A stretch of DNA of 64,000 nt from Trissonchulus latispiculum. Lineage: Eukaryota > Nematoda > Enoplea > Enoplida > Ironidae. Below, one piece after another: positions 31,328-42,400 of the stretch. The notes under the pieces are model-generated. The model was given only the letters and a program-made list of their open reading frames with translations. It did no database searches and was not told the DNA's origin. Each line of letters begins with the position of its first letter. Within the stretch, counting starts at the first letter, position 1. The stretch covers positions 1 through 64,000 of the forward strand of contig JASAND010007789.1 of assembly GCA_030248195.1 (NCBI GenBank). Reading direction: 5' to 3'. A program made the position numbers and the translations under genes.

Positions 31328-31470
31328 TGTTATGTTGAGTGGATTTGCGAAAACCTTAGCATAGAATTTTAAAAAAAGCATTTTAGTTCCGTTCCAGTAT
31401 ATATTTTTGTTACTGCATTAAAAAGCTACTATTGCAGTTGGTTTTGTCAGCGTTCTGGCAAATATTAACA
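31328..31470 (+). repeat. 5' LTR of the Ty3/gypsy element
   Basis: 143 bp, identical to the 3' LTR except that it lacks a 6-bp TCTGAG-type insertion near its start and has three extra bases (ATT) near its end. Confidence 0.95.
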
Positions 31471-31483
31471 TTGGCGCACTGTT

Positions 31484-33751
31484 ATGTTTTCTGGTGACAG
31501 TTTCGAGCCATTCATTCCTGATGAGGAAGACTGGCGTTCTTATTCCGAAAGGATTCAACTTTACTTTGTTGCTCATGACGTCGAAGATGAGCGGAAACAA
31601 GCAGCGATTCTGCTTACAAGAATGGGAAAAGAAATTTATGCGCTTGTAAAGAGACTTTGTATACCTGACAGTCCCAATCAGAAGACATTTCAAGAACTAG
31701 ATACTTTGCTTCAGGCTCATTATCAGCCTAAAAGAATTTTAATTGCTGAGAGATTTCGATTTCATCAGACCGTTCAAGATGACAATCAGACTTTAAATGA
31801 CTTTGTGGCAATCCTTAAGGACCGTGCAAGGTTTTGTGAATTTGGGAACACTCTTGAAGATATGATCCGAGATCGATTTGTTTGTGGTTTGGCTGATAAT
31901 AAAATACAACAAAGATTGCGCGCGGAGGATGGGTTAACTCTAGACAGAGCCATTACAATTGCCTCCGGAATGGTTCAAGCCAGAGAACAAGCTCTAACTT
32001 TACAGAGCTCCCGAACCAACCACAACACTAATAAAGTTCATAACATTCACCAAGCCAAGAATCGAAGCGTCATCTGTTATCGTTGCACCAAACCCGGACA
32101 TTTCGCTAATTCCTGTCCTCACCAAAAGTCCCGCTGCCGCTCGTGTAATAAGGTTGGCCACTTAGCGGTGGCCTGCCGCTCGATCACCAAATTCCCGCCA
32201 GTTAATTCTCATCAGATACCTAAACCCCAGAAGAATCAACAACCTACGCAGCAAAAGCCAAGATCGTCCAAGATCCGTTATGTCAACAACCCTCCGTCCT
32301 GCGAAAGCGATTCGTGTTCTGAAGAACAGACAGATTCATTGAATCAGAACCCTATGATTTTCTACATTCAATCAGTCACTACAGATCTAAGTACCCCTCC
32401 GATTACCGTAAACGTTGACGTCAATGGGAATTGCGTTCCCTTTGAAGTAGATACTGGCGCAAGTGTTACTATTTTGAATGAAAAAGTTTGGTCGAAATAC
32501 TACTCCAGCGTTCGACTTTTACCCTGTTCAGCTAAATTAGTAGGCTACGGCGGTCAAGCGATCCGGGTGCTTGGGAAAGCACATGTTACTGTAACTCATA
32601 ACAGTCAAAGAATGCAATTGCCGGTGATTATTGTAAGTGGGAACAATCCATGTTTGCTCGGAAGAAATTGGCTGGACAAATTAACTCTTAATTGGTCATC
32701 CATTTTCAAATGCCACGCTGTTACTACAAAGAAAGACGTTTCTCCATTGACTCTTCTGTTAGATGAGTATTCTGACCTATTCCGCCCAGGGCTTGGCACT
32801 ATGGCCGGTCCCCCCGTTTCTTTGCGTTTGCAGCCTACTGCTATTCCAAAATTCTTCAAACCTAGGGAAGTGCCTTTTGCTTTGAAGGAAAGGGTGAACC
32901 AGGAAATCGACAGTTTGGTCGATCAGAAAATCCTGGAACCCGTTGAATATTCAGAGTGGGCTACGCCAGTGGTGCCCATTGTCAAACCTACGGGAGCCAT
33001 TCGCTTATGTGGTGACTTTAAAGTGACTTTGAACCCCGTAATGGAAATTGATAGATTCCCTCTACCAAGAGTGGATCATCTCTTCAACAAGCTTGGAAAA
33101 GGGAAAAGGTTCAGCAAGCTGGACATGTCACAGGCATATCTGCAACTTCCCTTGGATGAAAAAAGTCAGCTACTGACTACCTTAAGCACCGAAAAAGGAT
33201 TGTTCAAAATGCTGCGACTTCCTTTTGGAGTTGCTTCCGCCCCTGGCATCTTTCAGAGACGGATGGATGCTATGTTGGGAAAACTGGACAACGTGGCTGT
33301 TCTGCTCGACGATATTGCCGTGACTGGTGCAAATGATGAGGAGCACATAAAGAATCTTCGTCACGTTTTTGAAATACTTCGTGAAAACAAAGTATGCTTG
33401 GGATTGCCGAAATGTGCATTTTTCCAAGACAGCATCGACTATTTGGGGCATGTGCTTGACAGAAATGGGATCCATACTTCACCCAAGAAAATAAAAAGTA
33501 TCGTGGAAGCTAAAGCCCCCAGTAACATTCATGAACTTAGATCGTTCCTCGGCCTCATCAACTACTACGGTCGATTTATTCATCAGCTAGCTACAAAGGC
33601 GGCACCTTTAAATGCACTCCTGAAAAAAGGAGTTCAGTTCAATTTTGATGAACACTGTAAACTTGCTGTAGAAGATATTAAAAGGTGCTTGTTGTTAATG
33701 ATTGTCTGGCACACTTTTCGCACACTTTTTACCCTTGTTCCTCGCCTGTGA
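31484..33751 (+). pseudogene. Ty3/gypsy gag-protease-RT frame
   Basis: 755 codons in one frame from ATG 31484. Gag is about residues 1-190. Two CCHC knuckles lie near 198-231 (CYRCTKPGHFANSC and CRSCNKVGHLAVAC). The protease VDTGASVTIL is near 322. RT motifs FSKLDMSQAYLQLPL, LPFGVASAPG and LLDDIAV (catalytic Asp pair about 609-610) follow; the usual Tyr before DD is Leu. After about 33690 the frame leaves the RT/RNase H connection and ends in unrelated residues, while the next domain continues in another frame, showing a frameshift. Confidence 0.92.
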
Positions 33752-34139
33752 CGCTTCTCCTGTTGGAATCGGAGCAGTGTTGTCTCACAAAGTTGGGGAC
33801 TCCGAGAGACCGATAGCATTTGCCTCTCGAAGCTTGGATTCAACAGAGAAAAATTACAGTCAAGTCGAAAAGGAGGCGCTGGCAATAATTTTCGGCGTAA
33901 AGAAATTCTTTCAGTATCTCTATTGCCGGAAATTTACATTGTTTACTGATCATAAGCCCTTGACAGCCCTTTTTGGACCCAAGAAAGGAATTCCTGCTGT
34001 AACGGCGTCACGAATGCAGCGTTGGGCTGTATATTTGGCTACATCTACAAACCCGGGTCATAGAACGGTAATGCAGATGCTTTATCCCGACCCCCATTTT
34101 GTATTGCAGACACTGGCAACCATCACGACGAGTTGGTAG
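33702..34139 (+). pseudogene. Ty3/gypsy RNase H segment, shifted frame
   Basis: Codes FLACDASPVGIGAVLSHK, PIAFASRSLDSTEKNYSQVE and FTLFTDHKPLTALFG, the catalytic Asp/Glu/Asp pattern of gypsy RNase H. The frame fails again near 34060, where the next segment moves to a third position. Confidence 0.9.
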
Positions 34140-34342
34140 AGGTAAACTGCATTGCTTTTTCTGAAATGTTGCCAACTGCTCTGAAACATGCTGACTTTGT
34201 AGAAGCTACAAAGGATGATTTTGTCATTCAAAAACTTAAGCAGTTCATAACCACCGGCAAGATTGATTGGAAACATTCAGATCTTCAGCCGTACTTACCT
34301 CTACGGCAGGAATTCGCTATCATTAACCATCTGGTTGCCTGA
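34133..34342 (+). pseudogene. Ty3/gypsy RNase H-integrase linker, shifted frame
   Basis: Codes the tether between RNase H and integrase (KHADFVEATKDDFVIQKLKQ, PYLPLRQEFAIINHLV) and then stops. The expected HHCC zinc-binding module just downstream (34343-34422) is damaged by stops and a small deletion. Confidence 0.75.
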
Positions 34343-34422
34343 AAAAACGTAGTTCTAGTTTTCTTAAGCTACGCAAATTTGTCCCCGACGTCTTACAAGA
34401 AGGATACCTAGTTTTTCAGGAG

Positions 34423-35439
34423 ATGAAGCTGGCAGCAAAAAGAATGTTTTGGTGGCCAGGGATGGTCAGTCAGATTGCGGCCGTCTCGAAGGCGTGCGAG
34501 TATTGCGCTCAAGCAGATCCACGTCCTCATCGTAAACCGGGATCCTGGCCATCCTCTGAACCATGGCAACGAATCCACATTGATTTTGCTTCTGCGTTCA
34601 ATCAAAGTCACTTGATATTGGTGGATAGTGGAAGCAAATGGGTAGAAATTTTGCCTCTCGCCTCTGCTTCCGCACAGTCGACCATTCTTGCACTTGCCTC
34701 GGTGTTCTCCCGATTTGGATTCCCCGAACTTCTGGTATCTGATAACGGGCCCCCGTTTCCCTCGAAAAAGTTACAAGACTTTTGCTGTAAAAACGGAATC
34801 CGTCAACTCTTTAGCCCTCCCTATCATCCAGAATCTAACGGTCTGGCAGAAAGAATGGTTCGCACGTTCAAGACTTTTCTACGAAAGAACGGAGCCACCA
34901 TAAGTACACTGTATGAAAAGACTTTACAGTTTCTTCTTATGTACCGCTCTACCCCTCACACTTCTTCCCAAGTTACTCCTGCCAAAAGCCTATTGCAAAG
35001 AGAACTGCGGACCCGTCTGAATTCGTTTACCACACCTCAAAGTGGACAGTTTCCGAAAGATCTTAATCCGTTCTGTAAAGGTGACAACGTTTGGTTCACG
35101 GGGAAAAGACATGAAGCAACGTGGAGAAAGGGTGTAATTACTCGACTGGTGGGTAATTACTTGGTGGAGATATCTGACGGGAGCCGACGTCACCGTCGTC
35201 ATTTTGATCAAGTCCGACGAGCTTTTCAGACCACACCTGTTTCTGAGGATTCGACGGCGGATTACGACTTCTTTGATTCCGAGTTCAACCCACCCCCTCA
35301 GCGCAGGGATGTACCCTTGCCCTATCCCATCCCTGCGGCCCCCATTGCCCAACCACAAACCAGATATCCTCAGCGCACACGCCGTCGGCCTTTAACCTTT
35401 TTGCCTGGAAGTGATACTGGATTTGTGAGGGGGGATTAA
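34423..35439 (+). pseudogene. Ty3/gypsy integrase core and C-terminus
   Basis: Codes FWWPGMVSQIAAVSKACEYC (end of the zinc module), then the D,D,E core: first Asp in HIDFASAF, second in VSDNGPPF, Glu in PESNGLAERMV. A GPF-like/chromatin-contact region and a Pro-rich tail follow, ending at 35439 just before the polypurine tract. The core is intact, but it is in a different frame from the preceding pol segments. Confidence 0.9.
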
Positions 35440-35456
35440 CATTTCCGGGGGAGAAG

Positions 35457-35602
35457 TGTTATGTTGAGTCTGAGTGGATTTGCGAAAACCTTAGCATAGA
35501 ATTTTAAAAAAAGCATTTTAGTTCCGTTCCAGTATATATTTTTGTTACTGCATTAAAAAGCTACTATTGCAGTTGGTTTTGTCAGCGTTCTGGCAAATAA
35601 CA
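35457..35602 (+). repeat. 3' LTR of the Ty3/gypsy element
   Basis: 146 bp. Preceded by GGGGGAGAAG (polypurine tract, 35447-35456) and followed by GATGA. Confidence 0.95.
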
Positions 35603-35655
35603 GATGAAATGCAGCGAAATCTTTTGCCAACAATGTTTCCAGTGATCGAGATAAG
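35603..35655 (+). pseudogene. 18S rRNA fragment, right part
   Basis: Resumes the 18S-like sequence interrupted at 31327: ATGCAGCGAAATCTTTTGCC and AACAATGTTTCCAGTGATCG correspond to the conserved CAGCGAAAGCATTTGCCAAGAATGTTTTC region with several substitutions. Similarity disappears after about 35655. Confidence 0.85.
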
Positions 35656-35659
35656 TACA

Positions 35660-36333
35660 GTACACATTAATACTTGTGATGCAAAAAGGTAGAAATTCTA
35701 CTGTCTACTACTACATACATCTACACCTACGTCTACATACTACACAATACACTGTGTATTGTACACATGACCGGAACTGTAAAGCAGAACTATAAGAACA
35801 CTAACTAAAAGAAGAAATCCTTCAAAACAATTCGAAATTTCGCAGTCGACTACTATTGTTGAATAAACTTTTAATAGCTACTACCATTAAATTTTAATGT
35901 GGATTGTTCTATTGTTTTTGGATTCCAGACGCTTCTCAGTAATAGAGCTAAATTTTCAGAATAAATTAATAGGTTTCCTGCGAACAATTATAAAATGAGC
36001 TAGCATCACTGATGATCGGTGAATGTAAAATTACTTTGATACTGTGTAGGCTTTGAAAGGGTGATCTGGTAAGGTTGCATTCTGGTAAGGTAAGCTAAAC
36101 TAACGGTATTGTTCTACAATGTCGCCCTGTACCTAAGCACGAGTTGTAATATAATTTACGCTTTTAAGTCTTGAGAATTAGAATTGCTACTAGCAATGAA
36201 CACACAATCTAAAGCATTAATTGCGTTTATGATGATTAAATACTTGAAACGCATTTGTGAGAAAATGTCTGATAGCTTCAGTAACTAAGGAAACGGGCTA
36301 GTTTATTCAACAGGATGATAAAAGTGACACATT
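35660..36333. other. Spacer before the LDLa gene
   Basis: About 670 bp, AT-rich, with a CTAC/CATAC-rich stretch (35695-35760). No promoter element stands out. The 5' UTR and promoter of the LDLa gene must lie here or further left. Confidence 0.4.
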
Positions 36334-36478
36334 ATGAAAATGTGCTCTAAACTGATAGGCTTGTTCATCGTCAGCTATGCACACTTACAGCCCCTATTGG
36401 CACCCTTACCTGATTTATGCGAATTGTATCCAAATCACCAAATTTGCCTTAACGAGCGAAGACTAGCAGAATTAGCAC
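36334..36478 (+). CDS. LDLa gene exon 1: signal peptide
   Basis: ATG 36334 starts [19 protein letters not shown], a short basic start and hydrophobic core fitting a signal peptide, followed by [18 protein letters not shown] with two cysteines. Donor GTATGT at 36479, phase 1. Confidence 0.7.
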
Positions 36479-39400
36479 GTATGTCGATGCATAGTCTCTG
36501 TAAGAGTATTTCTTTAATTCCAATTAGAACTTCCCGGGATTGTAGGTCACGTCCTATAGTCAAATAACTGCCGTGCGGTCTTAGATTTCTTTTCTAATCT
36601 AATTGCAATACTTCTTTCAAGCCGGGATCCTAACAAACTCCAACGCGTTGGTATTAGTGATTCAAGTCAACTTTGAAAGGTTGATTTCAGCGTTAATGTC
36701 ACTTTCCAGGCATGTAGCTCTGTGGTAGGCTACTAGTGATAGGTTGTTCTGTCCTTGCATTGGACACGTTTCGTTCATGTTTATCCTGATTTCAGCCGTT
36801 TCCAGCCAATATAAGCATACCAGCTACAGTAGGAATCTACAAACAAATGCGAGAAAGTGCTAAAGACCGGTGCCAAACAACAATCTGCAGCAGATAGCTC
36901 CAATCACCAGCTAGAACTCCGAACAGCAGGATTGTTACTATACGGATAAAGCCCTGTATATTCACTTTTTCGTTAGTGTGTAATAACAATTTCTGTTTTA
37001 GGAGAAGTTGATCTGATTCGAACATTGCCTTCCAGAGTGACTGCTCAACTGGTTGCCTTTAACTACTCAGGTATCTGCTATTATCATGACATTGCTTGGT
37101 TGTTTAAAACTTACAATACTCCGCGCCTCTACAGTGCATGTGCGCTATATTATCGAAGAGTAAGATTCTCTAGTGTTCTTAGCAAATGGTACTACGAGTG
37201 GAAGATGCGGGTATCCCCGCGTGGGCGGAGAGATATCCTATAGCTGTTTGGTGTGCATAAAGGTGTAGTAGCCAACAGCCAATACGGTGGCAGAAAGCCT
37301 ATCATGCTGAAGAGTCCGGCAGGTGATCACGATAATTTCCGCTTATTTTCTTAAAGTTGTTTTGACCAACAGCCAATAACATCCCGTTAATTAATAGGTG
37401 AGCTTATCCGGGATTACCCTATGGGATTACCAAGTACTTATGGTAATGAAAAGCAATTTTCCCCTCTTGGGAGTGAGGGCTTTCAGATCTCACATTGCTA
37501 TAATGATATTTCAGAACAACTAGACTCCATAGAAAAAATGTCCGCTGATGTATTGAACATGATGGTAAAATTATTCGAAAAGAATATAGGTAAGTCTTTA
37601 GTTACGCTTTCATTTTTAAACATTTTATACATTATTTCGTTTTACATACTGTGTTGCTTTACTAACTCGATACATATGGCCTTTTAGATGACAACATATG
37701 TCGTTTTCTTCCTTCTCACTAATCCAATGTCGGCTTCCAGGGACTGAGTGCGACACATGGACACATCCGACGCGACAATAATGGTCTCTTCCGTCTCAAC
37801 TATTATATATTTGCCTTTGTGTCCTCCACTACCACCACGACTTGTGCACCCAGCATTAGCATACAAAGGTTCGAATTGTTTGGTTAGGAGACGATGAGGG
37901 CTGTCGCTTAGTGACCCTGAAAGCTACCGCTAGCATGATCTTGGTGAACGGATAGATCTTTTTGAGTGAGCAGTTTTGGCTTCAGAAAGGCCAGTTCAAT
38001 TTGCCTCCAGATCTGAGTTCTTTCCAGTGAAAGTTCCCCTTTCATCAACAGCCTTTCACGCAGTCTGGTGAAGATTGTTGGATATGTTCCCGACCAAGCC
38101 ATACACTTAAGATCTGTACCACTGTGTTCGCACGTTTGGTTTCGACTATAGGATGATCGCATGTACTGTCGATTGTTTTGCCTTTGTGCTCGCTATTAAA
38201 CAAACTCATGCTTAAATTCCCTATTCCATCAGGTTATGGGCCCAGATATGCTGGGTGCTGCTTTCTTAGTCCTGATCCTAAGTGTTAGATGCCAACAGCA
38301 TGGAACAGCATGGATCATGAGTCCACCATGGAAGCAGCTGAAAGGTGCTCTTATAAAGAGCAGGTTCAATCTGTGGAAGAAACTGAAGTTGGGGGACTAG
38401 AGGACGTGGGATCTAGGATGGAATCATACTGATTCCTAGAGCCGAGAAAGTTTGTAAAAAGAAGATATGAGGCTGCAATTATTCAAGCACCTAGAAAGCT
38501 GATTATGCTGGCTGCTGAAACGAAAGAAGAAGTAAAGAAGTTCAGTCGAATGTTGAAAGAAGTCGATGCAAGCTTATTTGAATAAAAGAATTGTCGTATG
38601 AAAGCTATCGTCGTTCTGATTTAGTTATTTTTGCATTTTTGCTGTGTCGGCTTGCTGTGATATCGCAGATAGACAAATTCCAATTTAGTCAATTTAGTGG
38701 GAGCACATAGCGGAATTTTACTGACGCTGTCAGAGAAAGAATGGCTAAAAGATGTTGTTTCTGTAACGTAGAATTCTACGTTTCTTCTATCGGGTGTTTC
38801 TGTGATGTGTTTCTATGTGATATCCAACTAGGAGGGAGTGTTGGATAGGTAGTTGACTATGTCATAAACCTAAGATGTACCACTGCGTTAGCACGCTTAG
38901 TAGCGAACGATTACAGGATGATCGCATGTAATGTCGATTGTTAGCTCTTGTGCTCGATATTAAACGAACTCGAGCTTATAGTCTATTCCATTTCCAAATC
39001 TGATAGTTCTTTACAGCGAAAGTTCCCTTTCCATCAGCAGTATTTCACGCAATCTTGGCAAAGATATGGGCTCTGTAACGTGATCCTGTAAGATCTGGTC
39101 CTCCAACCGGCAGTAGTCGCAGGCTGTGAGAAAGTGAAGCCGGTCATCCACTGCTCTACAGATTCCTGTAGTTTTTGCTTCCTCTGTTTGAATTTGCATC
39201 GATTCGCGACGTTAAAATTTGCATCGTAGTGGCTTCCAATCAGATCCACCTTGTTGCAACGTGATGTCGTTATTTTGGCATTCAACACCGACACAGTTGA
39301 CAAAAAGCTCAACCCGACGCTGCTTACCAAACCGATTCTCCATGCCCCCACTTGCGAGAAAGTAGTCCTGAAACGCCTTCTTCCAGATCTTCCAAGTCGT

Positions 39401-42400
39401 TGAAACTTCACCTAGAGAGGCTAATAAAGGTATAGAATGGATTCCAAACGCTGAGTGTACTGCCGTATCTCGTGTACTGTCAAATGTGGTGTTTTACTAA
39501 CTCTATGCATAATAGAGATGAGCACGGGCCGGATTTTTTCGGCCCGGCCCGGCCCGGCCGCGTATTTAGAAAGTGTACGTGCGTGTCGCGCAATGAGAAA
39601 GTGTACGTGAGCCGCGCGCACATTTTCAAAATGTACGTGCATGTCGCGCAATGAGAAAGTGTACGTGAGCCACGCGCATTTCTGAAAAGTGTACGTGCGC
39701 GTCGCTCAATGTAATCAGCATCAACATTTTGCGCACGAAATGCTATATAAAGTGTGCCCTTCTGTATATAGTTGTGTTTAATTTGCTATTCTTTTACAGG
39801 TATTTTGTCATCATATAACTAAAATCAATTGGATTTTTCGAAAACAGCATTTCGTATGTAACTTTTCATTTGTTTCGTTACTGCGATTGAGTAGATACAA
39901 ACCAAGCTGCCTCTTGTAATATTGGCTGGATTTTAAAGGAAATTTACAAGGAACACCGGATGGTTGATGACTCTACTAAACTAACCGTTTGCTCTGAATT
40001 GGGAAAATATAATTCTAGTCTAATCTAATCTAATCTAAATTAGTGTAAAAATTCAATAGCTACGTTTTTTTCGGCGTTTTTCAAAAAATCTAATTCTAGT
40101 CTAATCTAATCTAAATTAATGTAAAAATTCAATAGCTACGTTTTTCGAAAATTTGGCTAAATTACGATTAGAGTATGGTTCAAAATGCCCTCTTTTGTAT
40201 TTCAACACGTGGTCAGTGCGGGAACAATCGTATGCATAAAGAACAGCGATACCGATAGCACTGTCAAGTGGCTCTCATTACTCCAATCTGGAGTCTCAGA
40301 CCTATCTCAGAAAACAGGAATTTTCAAATTCTTCAAAATATGCTATAATTTTTTCAATCGAAACTCGCGATTTTAAGTTAAGCACTGCTAAATTCTTCAA
40401 GACATCAGTGGTGCCAGTGGTCCTGTTTTGCCGTAAAACCCGTTACCAAATCCTGTGATCATGATCAACCGGTTTGAAACTACTTGAAAATAAACCAAAT
40501 TCTTAAAATGAATATGCGCGAACTCGTGAAAATGAGCGAAAGCCGTGATATAAAAATTTTTCACAGTGGTCAGCCTCCTCTTAATGGGGTCTATTATTAC
40601 TGTTTTTTATTAGGAGTGCTGCAATGAATTATTGTTCTTATAATGGATGGATCACTTTGAATTCTTTCAGTGTTGCAAGCATGTTACTGCAGAAATAAGA
40701 AGTGATATTAAGGATTATTGCTGAAATTGGGTGGGTGTGGGAAATTTGTTACAGTTAAATATTACTGATAAAATCTGTTTAATAATGTTATGGTGTACGT
40801 AATAATAATCGTGTGTGAAGCTGAATTCAAATTTTACAAAATTCTTCGATTTCACCAAATTTGACATTTTTCAATTTATATTAGGGGAGACCAAGGCGAA
40901 CCCATAAATATTTGTCTTGTCCTCTATTATTTATTTTGCTGAAAAGTTGAATATAGAGGGTTTCTGGATTACAGACTACAAATTTGAAATTCATTTTTCA
41001 TGTGTCGTGCCTAATTCCCGAAATTTTTGCTCATTTGTGGAAACAGGCGAGCGTTTTGTTCATTTGTAGAAATGAGCAAAATCCCTTGCTGATTTTTAGA
41101 ATTCGGCAAAAGTTTAAATTTAAGTTTAAAAACTGAAAATGAATTCGTTTTGGTCCCCCCTTACAAATCGAAGAACGCCCAAATTTGATCACAATTTGAT
41201 CAAAATTTGCTGTCCATTTCTAGAATTTGCAATTTAAAACTTTTGCCGAATTCTAAAACTCAGCAAGGGATTTAGCTCATTTCTACAAATGGGCAAGACG
41301 CTTGCCTATTTCTAGAAATGAGCAAAAATTTCGGGAATTAGGCACGACATATATAAACCGCTACGGTTTTAGTGACCTAGAAAATTAGCATCACATGAGT
41401 TGCTTGCCGTTGAAATAAAAACCCTAAAAGCCTACATAAAATTGAAAACATCATTTGTCATGTTAGCCGTATTATGTTTTCAATTTTAGCCTTAATATAG
41501 ATACGAATTATCGATACTTTAATAAAATTAAAAAATAGTTTCTCTATGTATGAGCAATTCAGTTAAACTAATCCTAATCGCCATTCCTTATAGTAATAAT
41601 GAACAATAGACAAAATAAAGAGAGTAGTCTGGACTAGATAATAAATGTCATATATATATACATAAGAATATATATATATATACTTATTTTTGCTAACACT
41701 CTGAGAAAGGGCCACTGCTGTAACACTGGGCGACGCGCACGTACATTTTCCAGAAATGCGCGTGGCTCACGTACACTTTCTCATTGCGCGACACGCACGT
41801 ACATTTTCTAAATACGCGGCCCGGCCCGCCAAAAGAAAATTTCCAAAATTTTACTAACAATATTATTTCAAAGGCTCCAATGCAATATGGAAACGCTAAA
41901 TTATGCTACAATATGTTAAATTTTGCTGTAAATAGCCAGAATGAGTAGATATTAGCTAATTTTAGTGATTTTAGAACATTTTCTATGGTCGATCCGGCCC
42001 GTTTCGGCCCGCGCCGGCCCGCAGTTATAAAATTTTGTCGGCCCGGCCCGGCCCGCTAACAAATGATGTCGGCCCGGCCCGCGGGCCGGGCCGGGCCGAC
42101 GGGCCGAAATGCTCATCTCTAATGCATAATGGCCTTAGATCATAACATATGTCGATACAACATCAGTTCAGATCACAACACATATAAATAAGTAAATATA
42201 ACAGTAGTAAATAACAACAACACATATAGTAGTAAATTAAGCATTTAAGCAATAACGATATTTGCAAATCCAAAACTACGTATTATTGAAACTATGTTAT
42301 GAAAAGAAAGCACCCACAGTATGGAAATGATGCAAGAGCACACTACAGAGCAACAGACACCATGGTATTCAGCAAACAGAATACACTGTTGCAAATTATA

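Larger units (their letters stand above)
31328..35602 (+). mobile_element. Ty3/gypsy LTR retrotransposon inserted in an 18S rRNA relic
   Basis: LTRs at 31328-31470 and 35457-35602 begin TGTTATG, end TAACA and are flanked by the 5-bp duplication GATGA (31323-31327 and 35603-35607). A primer-binding-like TGGCGCACTG lies at 31472 and a polypurine tract GGGGGAGAAG directly precedes the 3' LTR. The order gag, protease, RT, RNase H, integrase is that of Ty3/gypsy. The two LTRs show no substitution, only a 6-bp and a 3-bp indel. That implies very recent insertion, yet the coding region is split over several frames. Confidence 0.95.

Noticed and set aside
40185..40376. 63-codon frame inside the hAT-type element as a transposase remnant
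   Set aside because: No hAT dimerisation or BED-finger motif and too short to assign.
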